From positions 5,022,001-5,086,000 of the forward strand of contig JAPVLO010000056.1 of assembly GCA_027257055.1 (NCBI GenBank): 64,000 bases of DNA, read 5' to 3'. The notes under the pieces were generated by a model. It was not told the origin of the DNA. It did no database searches and saw nothing but the letters and a program-made list of their open reading frames with translations. Positions within the stretch are counted from its first letter, which is position 1, and each line of letters opens with the position of its first letter. Positions 24,261 to 37,604 of the stretch are shown piece after piece. Position numbers and translations under genes: made by a program. The stretch is from Cephalopachus bancanus. Its lineage: Eukaryota > Chordata > Mammalia > Primates > Tarsiidae.

Positions 24261-26689
24261 CTGACATTGTTTGGGGAAAAAAAATAGAAATTAAAAGCTT
24301 GATTTTTGTGTTTGCCTCACTCCTGCTCTGTTTTCATTGTGCCTGCCATATGTCGTCCTCATCTTAGTGACTTTTAAAATTCTGTCACGGAATGAGATTT
24401 TTCTTTCTTAGTGCTCCTAATCTTTCTTATAGACACAAGACAACAAGTAAACCAGGGGATATACTGTAGGCAAGAATTTCCTAAGACAATGTAGCCTAAT
24501 AAAAGGTGGAGGGGTGAGTCGGGTAGAAGCTGCTGTTTGGAGGGTCCAGAGAGGGACCTAAGGTCAGAGAACCAAGGATGGGATCCAGGTTGGCATGAAG
24601 ACTCAAAACAGGATTAGACATCAACCAGTAGGGGACAGAAGAGTAGGACAGAACAGCTTTGGAATACAGTACATGAGCATATAAGAGGCTTGGATTTAGA
24701 GCCTCAGAAGCAAGACAGACATAGTCGTGAATCACCTGGTGCTCTGGGCAAACAGCAAGCAGACTGCATTGTGTGGCGTAGAATTCACCGATAGAATAAG
24801 GCCATGAGGGAGAATGTCCATCCATTCTCTAGTTGTAGTATAGGTATTAGTTGTCTACTACTGCTGTAATAAATGATACAAATACAGTGGCTTAAATTTA
24901 TTATCTCACTGTTTTATAGATCAGAAACCCAGGTTGGCTCAACTAAATTCTCTGCTCCAACTTTCACAAGACCAAGGGCTTTTATTGTGAGGTTCTGGGA
25001 AAAATCTGCTTTCAAACTTTTTCATGTTGTCATCCAATTTCACTTCCATGCATTTGTAGCATTAAAGTCCCTGTTTCCTTGCTGACTGTCAGTCAGGGCT
25101 TCTTCTCAGCTTCCAGGGTTTGCCTGTATTTCTGGGCTTATCACTGCCTGTGCTGCCATCTTTAAAACCAGCAATGGTGAGTCAAGTACTTCTCATGCTT
25201 TCCATTCCTGATTCCATTACTTTATGATTTCCATTCCTACCTCATCTCTCCTGCCTTCATCTTCTACTGTATCTCTTGTGATGAACTCTTCCGCCTTCCT
25301 TTTCTGCTTTTAAGGGTTCAGGTGATTACCCTGAACTTAGTTGAATAATCCAACATAATCTCCCCATTTTAAGGTTAGCTGGCTAGTGACTAATTCTGCC
25401 AGTGCCTAGGTTAGTGTTTGACTGAATGTTCAGTGAATAGGAATCTTGATGGAATATCTTTAGAATTTTCCCTGCAACATAGTGATAGCACATTCATCTG
25501 CATTTCCCAAATCTGGATGAGCCAAGTGTTACCCTATATTCCTGATGCTTACTGATACTGTTGGTGAAATTTGTCCTCCTTTCTCTTCCAGGTAGCCGAT
25601 TATCTCAGACCTGTCCTTCAACTTCTCTCCTCCCTCCAAAGATTTTGTATAAGTCTTTCTCTTGTTCATGAGCTCCACCTTCACTATTGACTGAGCAAAC
25701 ATAGCATTTTTTGCTGCTCCATTGTGTTCTGGAAAGCTTTCAGCTAATTCCCCTGAGCCTTGGATACCCCCATCGAACTCTGATGGCCTTAGAAAGTCTC
25801 AGGACTTGGGAATCCCATTTTCTTGTCTTTTGTAATCTGTAGAGATCCCTTGGGAAACTATTCCTAAGTCCTTTTCTTTCTTACTAGCATATTTACTCAC
25901 TTCAATTTATTTAACACCTAGGAAGGAAAAAATAACTAATTACTAATGAATTTATTAATAATTAACTATTTTAGGACCTATGAACTTATAATTTGTAATA
26001 CCAAGATTTAGGGCAATCATTCCCACAATTTATAGTGCATCAGGACCTTGCCAAAATGCAAATTGCTGGGCCCACACCAAAGGTTCAGTAAATCTGGAGT
26101 AGGATTCTGGGAAATCTGTACTCAACTAGGATCCCAGGAGAGGCTTAAGGATATGCCCAAGTTTGGGCAAACTACCAAGGAGCAACAAAACTGAAGCTGA
26201 AGTCTGGAGTGCAGATATCATGTCTCTCCTTGAATGGAAATGTGTATGTTGATAAGGACTAAGTATTCCTCAAGGAGTCCCTGCAAGTGGGTCCCCAAAT
26301 AAATGAGTTGTGGGCACTCATAAAAGTCAGATTGCTTCTCCAAACTCTTACATGTCCATACCTTTAAAATTGTGATATCAGTGCTGATGATCGATTTCTG
26401 CCCTGGCTGAACAGCCACTGGTCTTCAGTGACCCCTATTAATATCCTGGTGGTAACCATAGCATGCTGAAGGAGATACTTTATTGCCATATCCCAATAAA
26501 TGAGTGAGATTGAGCCCTTTATCCATTCAAGAGAAAGAGAATGAACATTTATTAAGAAATCAGAAAAATAAATGGACACATTTCAGTGCCACCTGTATGT
26601 ACATAGTTAAAGCCATGAGATCTATAGAAGTGTCTAGCTCTTGTAGACTCACTACAGCTTGCTCAAAAAAGAAACATACTTTGCAAATG

Positions 26690-26845
26690 ATATCTAACCT
26701 AATCCTCACAAAAATATTTGGAGGCGTTATCATTCCTGTTTTGCAGATGAAAAAAATTGAAGCTCAAAAAACTTAAAGAATTAATACACTGTCATGCAGC
26801 TAGTTAGAGGGAATGTCAAGATTTAAACCCAGGGTCTTATTCTAA
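26690..26845 (-). repeat. MIR SINE (reverse)
   Basis: atctaacctaatcctcacaa, ttttgcagatgaaaaaaatt, cactgtcatgcagctagtta and gatttaaacccagggtctta. Confidence 0.75.
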
Positions 26846-26940
26846 AGTTCATTCATTCCATTTACATGCACTTCAAAATCCCAACATTTACATATATATT
26901 TTATTTCCATAATCTAGGATGTTAAGACTATGCAATGCAG

Positions 26941-26977
26941 TTTTTTTTTGGGGGGGGTGTATTTTTTTTTTTTTTTT
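26941..26977. repeat. T/G homopolymer tracts
   Basis: Nine T, about eight G, a short gtatt, then about 15 T. Lengths in such tracts are unreliable. Confidence 0.9.
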
Positions 26978-27415
26978 GGCCATCATATCCAACTCTCACA
27001 AATCTAAATATTAATTATAAATGCTTTTCTGTTACACTTCTGCACATTACACAATAGCCGAAATACATAAAATGTGTCTACCACTGCAACTCTCCCATGG
27101 GGTTTCCCCACACATCTGACTGCCTCATCCAGACATTCAAAATAGGCACATGCTCATCTATAAACACATTCTTCCACTTATGCTTCCTCCTCACTTCCTC
27201 TTCTTGATGGAACCCTTCAGCCTTCAGCCAGGGTATCAGCTCCTCTGGCCTATCCCAGCCTTCTCAGCCCTTCCAAAGCTGCACCTCCCCCAGGACATCT
27301 CTGGCACTTCCAGGGCACTGCCACCACCTCCCTGGTAAGACAGCTCTGCCAGCGTCCTCTAGAACCTCCCAAGCAGTCCACATGATAGGCACCCCTTAGA
27401 AAGTTCCATCATGGG

Positions 27416-27487
27416 GGCCGTCACTCTGTGGTTCTCTATGTGTACATGCTAATAAAATGTGTATGCCTTTTCCTTAATAAAAAAAGG
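27416..27487 (+). pseudogene. Very short 5'-truncated mRNA retrocopy (3' UTR end)
   Basis: A 72-bp insert ending ctaataaaatgtgtatgcct then tttccttaataaaaaaa carries a polyadenylation signal AATAAA about 20 bases before an A tract. It is flanked by near-identical direct repeats aagttccatcatggg (27401-27415) and aagttccagcatggg (27488-27502), 14 of 15 bases matching. This is the pattern of L1-driven retroposition of the last bases of an mRNA. I do not recognise the source gene. Confidence 0.65.
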
Positions 27488-28071
27488 AAGTTCCAGCATG
27501 GGCTAGCTGAGCTGAGGTCAGTATCTGAGAGAAAATAAAATGGGCTTAAGGATCATCTGCCCTTCTGAGGTCTCCATCTGCATAGCAGGTGAGATATAAA
27601 GGAAACAAGGACCCCAGACCATAGTATCTTTGCACTTTAGACAGCAATGTCCTTCACTAAGTCACATGCCAACACCATGGCTCTGATGTTAAATAAGTGG
27701 TGAAGGAATATTGGAAATGGCCGTGGGAGAACTGTGTTTGCTTCTTTCCTTTTGATGCTGAGTCCCTTCCATATCATGATCCATGTAATAAATTCCTCCT
27801 AGAGTTTCCTCCCAGGAATAATTTTGTCTCCTTTCAAGGATAGCTATGTTTTCTTTTTCAGAAAAAGAAAAGCTATGTCACCCATCATGTGGCCCTTTTT
27901 GCTATAGCTGCTAGCAAGCTGAAGAGTTAAATTTAGTGCTCAATCACATTGATTATCTCATTCTCAGTTCTGGAAAAAAATTATCTTCCCTTTTCTCCTC
28001 TATGATTTCTGAGCTGTGGAGGCACTGGAAATTTAGAAAAGGGTTCATGATATCTCTTTGCTCGAATACCA

Positions 28072-28506
28072 ATGCTTTTCAGAAATCCTCATGGATATCA
28101 GCTGTGGATTAAGGGAATTAAATCCAGCTACATCACACTCCTGCTCTCTTATGGATTCTTACTAATTGATAAGGATATCAGAACCAGTTACATTATCAAT
28201 ATTATTATACAAAGTAATGTGATATATACCTACTGGTGGAGAGCGCACCTTATATACAAAGTCAAATTGCACCCCTGCCCCAATCACAGATTATCCACAT
28301 CTGATCTCCAGGACCCATCGGTGGATCAGCCACACAAAGGACCATGGCCCAATCCACTTACCATGGATGACCAGAGAGAGGAAGCCAGAGGGAAGCAGCC
28401 CCCCGACTGGCTCTGGAGGCATGCTCTAAGCCATACCCAGTTGTCTTCCCTAATAGACCAGCCAACAGTAGAAGTGTTGTTGAGACCGGGCCAGTCCTGG
28501 AGATAG
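28072..28506 (+). other. 144-codon open frame of unknown origin, probably non-coding
   Basis: The longest recognisable open frame outside an exon-containing one (MLFRNPHGYQ...RPGQSW). No domain, signal peptide or family is recognised; the second half is rich in Pro, Gln and Trp and the first in Ile and Tyr, as in translated non-coding DNA. It has no exon-like splice borders that I can defend. It may lie in an unrecognised old retroelement spanning about 28050-28860. I give it little weight as a gene. Confidence 0.2.
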
Positions 28507-28910
28507 AAAAAGAGAAACCATTAATGACTTATTATCAGGACCACTGCGTGCCATGGTACAGGCTGTTCACATGAGGCGTTCGGCTGATGGAGCTTATGAT
28601 AAGGCTGAAATCCTATTTATTCGCCATCTTTTTCAAATTCGTTCTCCCAGATGAGGCACCTTTTTTTCTAATTCACACAAAGGCTCCCTGTGAGCTACAG
28701 GGACGACCCACTTTTACTCTCATCTCAAGTAAGCCATTCCTCTGATGAGGAAGAGAAAGTGTGCTTGGGACTATGGAGCGAGTGACAGAGTGTTCTGCCA
28801 ATGCTCTTTTCTCTTGGGTTATGGAGCAAATGTCACCTCTTCTCTGTGCATATGTGAGAAGTTGAGGCAGTAATCATTGTTTGCCTATAACCATAGAATT
28901 CAACAAAGAA

Positions 28911-29210
28911 GGCCGGGCTCGATGGCTCAACCTGTAATCCCAGCGCTTTGGGAGGCTGAGGTGAGTGGGTTTGCCTGAGTCTGCGGGTTCAAGACCCGCC
29001 TGGGCAACTTGGTTGAGACCTCATCTCCACAATAAATCAAAGAATGAGCCGGGCGTGGTAGCGCGCACCTGTAGTTCTGGCTACTTAGAAGGCTGAGTGG
29101 AAGGATCCCCGGAGCCCAGCAGGTTGAGGCTGTGATGGCCGGGAGAGTGCCACTGCACTCCAGTCTGGGCGACAGAGTGAGACTCCAACTCAAAAAAAAA
29201 AAAAAAAAAC
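28911..29210 (+). repeat. Alu SINE, lineage-specific subfamily
   Basis: Full dimer from ggccgggctcgatggctcaa to a tail of 18 A. Imperfect target duplications tagaattcaacaaagaagg (28894-28912, last bases shared with the element) and tagaacttgacaaagaagg (29211-29229). Confidence 0.95.
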
Positions 29211-29289
29211 TAGAACTTGACAAAGAAGGATAGGCTATTAGGAGAGAGAGAGGTGTCCAAAAGATAAAAACATCATTGAATTGTCACTG

Positions 29290-29375
29290 GTTCACACAGT
29301 CAACAAATATTCACTCAATGCCTACTACGTGACAGGCACAGTATTGGACTTGAAGATGCTTCGATAAATAAGACA
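29290..29375 (-). repeat. L2-like LINE 3' end (relic)
   Basis: cacagtcaacaaatattcac, tcaatgcctactacgtgaca and ggcacagtattggact match the reversed L2 3' end. Confidence 0.6.
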
Positions 29376-31112
29376 AGTCAAGCCTGTCAGAATACCTGGG
29401 TTCTGGTTTCCATTCTTTATGTTCCCTTTGGCAAATTATTTCTTCACCTGTGAAGTGAAGTTCTATAATGTCAGCATTGTTCATGTTGTCTCCTAGTTCC
29501 AGCTTTCTTATAGTATGTTTAGATCTCTGGGGAGCTTTAGGAAGGATGTTCTTTCACAGTTACTGTTTTGGAAAGATGCATCCGCAGAGTCCTTCTCTGG
29601 TCTCTCATTCAAATGTTCAATCTTGCCGTGTGTTAAAATCAAAGCTACAGTTCTTATCTGATTGCCCAATTATTTGCCAGGAAAAACTTTCACAGGTAGC
29701 TCTACTGAAATTTGGACTCTCCTCATCAGCAGACTTAGAAGAATAACTCTGAATAGTTAGCATATAAGATGCTGAGTGTGTAAAGACAAGAGGACATGCA
29801 GGAGAGGAAGCCAGGGAGAGCCAAGGAAGAAGAACTTGAGACTGTGCAGATATTTCCACTGCAAAATGAGGGCTATGGGGAGCAATTTTATCGGGGAGTA
29901 GCATGGTCAGATTTGCATTCAAGAACAATCAGTCTGTCTTCATTGTACAGAGGAGCACAATTACAAACAGGGAGATTTGCTCAGAGGCTTTATCAGCAAT
30001 TAGAAAAGACAATAATGGTGGCCTGAATTCAGGAAGTGATGACAGTGAGGATGAAGAAAAATATGTGGGAGATCAAATGTACAAGACTCGGAGACTGCTT
30101 AAATATGGGAAGGAAGGGAGAAGTCAAGTAAGAGGGCTCCCACGTTTCTGATTTGAGCAATAGGCCGATCCCAGTTGGGGGCAAAATTTGGAGCAAGTAA
30201 TTAAATGGGGCTGGAGAGGATGAAGGACAGGGACCTAGGTAGATCACCCAGATCCCCTATTTTGACATAGACTGCATATCTGCATCTGGTTGAGCTCAAG
30301 ATCCTACATACTGTAGGAACTGAGTCAACGCATGTTATGTGAATTAATTTTATAATATGAAAGACTAAAGTGAACTCTAGTATCGATTCCCACAAACTTC
30401 AGACTCAGCTTGAAAGAACCCAGCGAACTTCACCCTCTAAACACCTTGTTGAATGGGAGACATGAGGGTGGGACTGTGAACAAGTCTTGATGGCATCGAA
30501 GTCCGGCATCCTCTTCTAGTCTGGAATCGCTTGGAGATTGACATACTCCATACAAGCACATGATTCTGATGGTCTTTAATGGGACTCTCTTACAAGTCAT
30601 AGATTCTAAATTATCTCCTAATAGGTATAATGTTGTAGGAGACATATTGTTTTACCCTTGATACCCTGTGGGCGCTGTTACACTGTATTCTGACAGTAGC
30701 AGAACTCAGAATAAGATCATCTTGTACTAGAATGCTACGATTATATGTTGATTTCTTGTAAGCCACAGAAAAATAGGTATTTGCAAAAAAAAAAAAAGAA
30801 TAATTTAAAAGAACAATAAAGGTATTTAATTCCATGCTAAGAAATATCAAGCACCATCTTCCTAGAGTGTTTATTTTGTCTTGTTTCTGTTTAAGGGCAA
30901 GGCATTTTCTTTGGGGGAGGAAGGGATCGTTTTTCCCAGGTCTGGAGATTAGATGGTTTAGTAGGCATTTCACGTTCAGCTCACAAAAAGGGGATTTGCA
31001 TATGAACTTGTTTCAGCAAGAAAACACATCTGAACGTGTTTCATGGGAACTATCTCCATCCATGGCAGCTCCTTTTGACCATCTCCTTCTTTTCTTTCCT
31101 TCACTCCTACAG

Positions 31113-31187
31113 GTCACCGGATTGAAACTGTCTCAGGACCTCGATGATCTTGCCATTCTCTACCTGGCCACAGTTCAAGCCATTGCT
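31113..31187 (+). CDS. FGGY: FGGY internal coding exon C (75 bp)
   Basis: Twenty-five in-frame codons, beginning VTGLKLSQDLDDLAILYLAT and ending VQAIA, continue exon B exactly as in the human protein I recall. The exon is a multiple of three in phase 0, so skipping it would keep the reading frame and remove 25 residues of a helical stretch in the C-terminal kinase domain. The acceptor has a long pyrimidine tract (tctttcctttcttcactcc type) ending cag at 31112; the donor is gtaaga at 31188. An open frame runs through both splice sites (30834-31304), but only 31113-31187 is conserved coding sequence. An Alu on the + strand lies upstream (28911-29210) and one on the - strand downstream (33540-33849). 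Confidence 0.95.
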
Positions 31188-32589
31188 GTAAGACACTGGA
31201 ATGCCATTTTTAAAGAGACTTATGGCTATCACTATACTCTAGGCCACACGCTTCCCAAGATATCTAATGTGTCATATGCTTTTGTGAGAGAGATTCTTAA
31301 TTAAAAGGGATCTTGCAATAAAGAGATGCTTCAGTGTCTGGAAGGAAATGTTGATGAAGACCCTCCCCTGCTTTAGCTAATAACCTCGCATAACTAAAAG
31401 CTTAACGGAGTTAAAATCCTTGAACATTATACTTGTCATTTATCTCATTTGTCTTCTAAATTTAATTAAATGGAAGCAAGCAAGCAGATGCCATGTATGC
31501 TTGCATTAAGAAAAGTTGCTGTTAAGAATGTCCATTTTTATAAAACACATGATATTGGTCACTTTGCAAAAGGATTCATTATAGGGTTACCTTAAAACTT
31601 CCTTTAAACATGAATGTGTTTGTTCTTAGCTAATTAGCTGCTTAAAGGAGAGGTTAGAGTGGTAAGAGAGGAAGGGGAGAATTTAAATCTAAAATGTCAG
31701 GAGCTTCTAAATGAAAGATAAATAAAAAAACAGAAACAAAATCCTAAAGTCTGAAACATTGTCTAAGGAATCTTCTTATCTAAAGATCGGTGGGTGGGCT
31801 ACAAGCAGGTTTTAAACCCTGAAATCACATACAGAAAGTTGTTTGTGTGCATAGATTATGAAGTGCATTTGGGGAGAGTGGGTCATGGCTTTCAGGGTCT
31901 GAGAGTGGGTAGGTACCCCAAAATAACAGGATTGACCCATGGGGATTAGCCACTTCTGGAAAGAGAATGGGAACCAGTAGGAAGGAAAACTCAATTTACT
32001 AAATTAAAAAAAAAAGAAAACTCAGTTTAACAATTTTTTACTCAAAATTATTTTTCAGTAACACTTATTTTAGCCAGTGTTTTTGTTTGTTAATACTATA
32101 TGTATACGTGTGATACTCAATTATTCTGTTTCTTCCCACAACTGTTTTCATAACCTCATTACTTTAAATAATAGAACTATATGAATATTTATTCATATCA
32201 CCAACAGTGCTTTATTAATGCTCAGATTTGTCCAAGCACAATGTATGTACAATAGGGACTAGAACTTCCCAAATAATAATAATCCTAATGACACTAAAAG
32301 AATATACCGTCCTTAATGCAGCTGCACAGAAGTGTGGAATCAGCCAACTTGATTAAACTGTCTAACAGCTCAGCGTACCCAGATACTTTCTTATTGATTT
32401 TACAACTTGGCCAGTTCACTGAAATTAATCAAACAGCTTTACACATGGACACTTATTCCAAAACACACAATTTTGAGATCTGTCAAATAAATGGAGGCGC
32501 TGAGTAGTAAGACGAAAACGGAGAACAAAAGTGTGCATCAGTAGTAAAGATAGTTACTTAGCGATCCTGTTTGATGATGATGATGATAA

Positions 32590-32785
32590 ACAGGGTTATT
32601 ATGTATCAGGAACTTTGCTAAATACTTTACACACGTGATCTGATTTAACCTTATGAAGTAGATGTTACAATCCCCGTTCCACAGCTTAGAAACCTATGCC
32701 TCTGTGCAATTAACTAACTTGCTAAGAGTCATATAGCTAGTATATAGTAAAGCTGGGATTTGAACCTACAGCTTTCTAAGATAAA
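32590..32785 (-). repeat. MIR SINE (reverse)
   Basis: gatctgatttaaccttatga, actaacttgctaagagtcat, atagctagtatatagtaaag and ctgggatttgaacctacagc. Confidence 0.8.
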
Positions 32786-32803
32786 ATTAGATATGTAAAG
32801 TAC

Positions 32804-33111
32804 AGTTATGCACTGCATAACAACATTTTGGTCAACAAGAGACTCCATATATGATGGTGGTTCCGTAGATTATGATACCATAATTTTACTATACATTTTC
32901 TGTGTGTACATGCACAAATACTTACCATTGTGTTATAATTGCCTACAGTATTCAGTAGAGTAATATGCTGCTCAGATTTGTAGCCTAGGAGCAACAGGCT
33001 AGACCATCTAGGTTTATGTAAATACACTCTATGATGTTTGCACAATGACCACATCACCCAGTGCCTCGTTTTTCAGAAGGTATTTCCATCATTAAGCGAC
33101 ACGTGGCTGCA
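32804..33111. mobile_element. Non-autonomous DNA transposon relic with terminal inverted repeats
   Basis: Begins cagttatgcactgcataaca and ends cattaagcgacacgtggctg, which are imperfect inverted repeats of each other (about 20 bp). The interior (ttgtagcctaggagcaacag, tgcctacagtattcagtaga, accattgtgttataattgcc) matches a common mammalian element of the cagtcatgc...gcatgactg type, probably Tigger/mariner class. Family name not certain; it encodes no transposase. Confidence 0.7.
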
Positions 33112-33354
33112 TTCAGGAACTTTTATTTTTTGATTTGTTGATGTTAATGTATGAAAAAACTCACAGAGGGATACATTGCTTGTGTTGAAGCGAACAATCC
33201 AAGAAAATCAGAGCTGTGTGATGCTCACCCTTGGAAAGATATGCTTAAAGGAGGACATGAAGGGTAAGGCCAAGCAGGAGGAGCCAAGAGGCACCATCGC
33301 ATAAAGATAGTGATAGTCACCTGTCATTGGACATGACTCTGTGGTGAGCAACAG

Positions 33355-33480
33355 AGTGCCTTACCACCTGTGGCTTAATACAGAACCTGTAAGTAGGTGG
33401 GTCTGTTCTCATTTTACAGACAGAAAAAAGACCATTTGCCAAGTTCCAACAGCTAGTGCATGGTAGTTGGAATTTGAACC
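33355..33480 (-). repeat. MIR SINE fragment (reverse)
   Basis: gtgccttaccacctgtggct, ctcattttacagacagaaaa, aacagctagtgcatggtagt and tggaatttgaacccctct. Confidence 0.65.
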
Positions 33481-33539
33481 CCTCTCCATCTCACTTCCAA
33501 GCAGCTGCCCTCTCTGTTTTACCAAGCTGCATTTTTCTT

Positions 33540-33849
<310 letters not shown>

Positions 33850-35239
33850 CAAGCTGCATTTTTCTTTGATCTATTCGTAAAAGCTACATGGATGAAATAA
33901 GCTTTCAGACATTCTCAAGAACAGTTTTTACTTAACATATATTAGAAAACATGATTGATTTGGCCTGGGATTGTCTCACAGAGGTTCCTTTCCTGGTAAG
34001 AATACTGCAAAAGTCCAAGAATGCATAAATGAGGTTAAACTTAATATAGGCAGGGTGGGGAGAAGGGGGAAGCCAGCTACATTTTCCCAAGTACCACATA
34101 CTTGGAAAATCAATTTTGTATTTAATGGGCCATACATGTATTAAAAGCTATCATATTTATTCTGTCCATTGTCTTAATGACCTTTGTAATACAATGACAA
34201 GAAGACATTTTAAGGCACAATTTTTTTCATAAGGCTTTATTGTGAGGGGGTTCAGCCTCTTTTGCAGACGTATCTGCGTATGCTGATCCTTTAGGCAAAA
34301 ATGTGCATCTTAATGAACCATTCTGATAACAGATATTTTTCCATAATGTTCAACTTGAGGGAAAAAATTTATTTTATTGGCCCTGAATATTAATTGTTCT
34401 AACACCTATTTATTGTTGGTAAATTAAATTTAAACAAATTCCTCTCTCTATGGTCATATCTTTGGTTAATATTTTGTAGGGATGGAATTAAATTAAAGAG
34501 AGATTGTAATGAAGTTAACTTGGGACTGTGCAAAACCCTCCATGAAGTGAAATACTCTTGATCACACTGAATTGAAAGGCCTGTCAACCACCGGGTTTAT
34601 CCATAGCCTGTTCATCTATAGTTTTCTTTGCAGAACAAACCCTTAAAAAGTACTATTTGCATTTGAAGTCTCTTGATTTGCATTTGGTTCTGTACATTCC
34701 CAGTGGAATAGCCTAATTTTAATTTAAATTTCTCTGTGAAAACATTTTTTCCAGAAAGGTGAGCACAAAATCATTTTCACACAAAGCTCTTTGGTGGGGC
34801 ATTTCAGTAGGGTGGAGCATGACACAGAGTGGAGTCTGGGACACCAAAAGGGAATGCCCTGTAACCAACTGCCAGCCTGAGTGGGAAATTCCAGCCAACA
34901 ATGCCACACTGGGGAGAGACAGGCTGTCACAGCCCCTCTTGAGGGACTGCCTCTTATTCGGATCATTTCTTTCCTTTTCCCAAGAAATTTGCTTTGTTTA
35001 TCCTTGTCTTGGGCAGGCCTGCTAATCATGTGGCTGTAGGTCCCTGGTTTTAGAAATGTCAGTTTTGCAGGACTTTTTAAATTCGGAGACAGCTAGCCTG
35101 TGTCCCATATAGACTGTATTGTCTCAGCAAAATTATTTATCTCCTAAGTGGGGATAACAATATACAGTTTTCACATTTCCTTCAATGGGCGATGGTGGTA
35201 AAGTGTGTAGCAGAGTGCCTAGCAGATAGCTGATCACCA

Positions 35240-35345
35240 GAGTAGCTCTTGTAAGCACCTTTCATGTGCTGAACTCTCTTCTACAAGTTTTACCTATACT
35301 ACTTACGGCAGCAACCTTGTAAGGTAGGTATTATTGTGTTTCAAG
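35240..35345 (-). repeat. MIR/L2-like relic (reverse)
   Basis: cacctttcatgtgctgaact and gcaaccttgtaaggtaggta then ttattgtg fit a reversed MIR 3' half. Confidence 0.55.
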
Positions 35346-35548
35346 TCTAAGACCATTAACATGTTAACAATTCTGACAATCAGAAACTTTTACTGAATGA
35401 ATACAGTAAAACTGTTCCCATTAAAAAAAAGAGAGAGAATTGAGTCCTAAAAAGGTCAAGGGCAAGTAATACATGAAATGCCTGAATGTCAATTTAGGGT
35501 TTTTGAACTCAAACCTTGTGTTTTTTTGTTGTTGTTGTTTTGTTTTTT

Positions 35549-35826
35549 GAGTTGTTGTCTTACTCTGTCGCCCAGAATAGAGTGTAGTAGCACACTCACA
35601 GCCACCCCAACATTGACCTGCTGTACTCCAGCGAACCTTACACCTCAGCCTTGCAAGGAGCCAGAACTACAGACATGCACTACTACGCCCGGCTAATTTT
35701 TGATTTATTGTCAAGATGAGGTCTCGCCAAGTTGCCCGGACTGGTCTCAAACCCGTGGTCTCAGGCAATCCACTCGCCTCATCCTCCCAAAGTGCTGGGA
35801 TTGCAGGCTGAGCCACCAACCCAGCC
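35549..35826 (-). repeat. Alu SINE, antisense, diverged
   Basis: A T/G-rich tract (35521-35548) then gagttgttgtcttactctgt and a complete but mutated dimer ending gagccaccaacccagcc. Target duplications are not obvious. The B-box region has decayed. Confidence 0.92.
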
Positions 35827-37604
35827 AAGGCTCATACTTTTAGCTACTACAGATTCATGCCCTTGGAGTACACTGACTAGGGTTGCCTGGAATCCACTGA
35901 CATCAAGTGATCCATGGTAGATCACTAACGGCATCTGGAGACCTCCTGAAATTATTTATAATACCATTTTACCTGTGACTTTTTTTTCTGGAGAAGTCAA
36001 TAGGTTTTTATAATAGTCTCAAGTATGTTCATGACTCCCCCCCCACCCCAAATAAAACAAGCTTAAGAAATAACATCTGGGGGCAATCAGCTGTAGTCAG
36101 TAAGTAGAATCTGGCCTTATATGGCACGACATGTTTTAATTTTTTAAACACATTTCATCTGTGGATTTTCTTTGGAGGCCCAAGTTTTACCTGATCCATA
36201 TTTTCACCAGATTTATGAATAGCTTCAACAAACCCTAAAGACCCCTGGGCTAGAACTCCTATGCCTTTTACTCCTGAACTGCCCGTCCCTCATCATTTAT
36301 GCCCAAGCAATTGGGATTTCATGTCCTGCAGTCCTTAGATCACTCTCTGACCACTCTCTCCCCAGGTGCTCCCTTCCCTGGGGAGACAGCTCTCCAGACA
36401 GCCTTGTCAAAGGCTTGTCCTCCATCCTCCCACTCCCAGGGCCTAAGGTCAGGGCAACATCCTGCTGACTTCACAAGCCTTATTCCTTACCTTGGCCAAA
36501 CTTCTGATCCTTCTTGCCTTCAAGCTAACTGACCTCTCTTCCTGTCTATGCACTTGGGTACCTACCCCGATAACATCGGCCCACTGTCATTAAAAACTGA
36601 GATACTGGCTCGTGTCTTCTCTCCAGGCCAAACCTTGCCTTCTCCTTTGTGACTGCACCATCTGTGGAGATGCGTTGGCCTCCCAGATCCTTGACCTTCC
36701 TATCTTGCCTGACTTTCTCTTCCCTCCACATCAGCAGTTCACTCCCGTGTCCACATGCAGTAATTTGCCACCTCCCCGAATTGCTCAATCTCAATTGCTC
36801 AGGTTCTCTATCCACCAAAAAATCTTCTTCATCACTCTCTGAACTACTTTCTCAAACATCACCATGTGCCTACCGCCTTATAGGCCACATCGCAGTTCTT
36901 CTTTTTGTTTTAATTCTTATTCCAAATAAACTATGATTTTTGAACATCTAGTTTTTTGACCTTTCAAATAAATTATGATTGTCAGGTATTTGAATATCCT
37001 ATCTAAAACTAAAGCGTTAGATGTTAAAATGTACCGAAGGCAGTGTCTTCTCAAACAAGAATGGTTTTTACTGAGTTTAGTAAACCTAGCAAGACAGAGA
37101 TGAGGATAATGCATTTTAGGAAGATATGAACACCGAGAGCTGAATTGAAAATAAGGTGAAGTCCTGAGCCAACCAGAGTGTGTGATTTTTGCATCACCCA
37201 GGTCATTAAGGACTGACTGGCAATGGATACTGGCTTCAAAGCCTCATTACTAGAGAACCACTACCTGGTTTCAGGTGATAACAGAGGTAATGTTAGTCCT
37301 CTGCCAGCCTGAAACCTTGTATCTCACCTTCTTTATGCAATATCTTCAAGTTTCTTCGACTGGATTTTTGAATGCCTTTTCTAAAGAAAAAAGCCTTTAG
37401 TTCCCATTTAGTGAAGGAAGACTGAGCCAGGTACCACAGACTCTAAATTTCAGAGCAGCATTGCAACCGCTCCATTTCTGGACCTAATAGAGGGCCTGAG
37501 CCACAATAGACACTCATCAAATATTTGTTTGAATGGACTGTGTTAATAGTAACTGTTGACATTGTCAACTGTTTTGTCAGTGTCGTGTAACTACTGATAG
37601 AAGC

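Larger units (their letters stand above)
14940..31112 (+). other. FGGY: FGGY intron B-C (16.2 kb)
   Basis: It contains a GGAA microsatellite, an L1 broken by an Alu, two further sense Alus, a 72-bp retrocopy-like insert and MIR/L2 relics. Long stretches (14950-15760, 16200-18100, 21040-23000, 24860-26680, 27490-28900, 29400-31100) have no feature I can name beyond fragments listed separately. Around 24840-25250 and 29750-30250 the sequence resembles old interspersed repeats, not assigned to a family. Confidence 0.85.

Noticed and set aside
30834..31304. 156-codon open frame around exon C as a separate gene
   Set aside because: Only the 75 bp between its splice sites matches FGGY; the rest is intron read through in the same frame.
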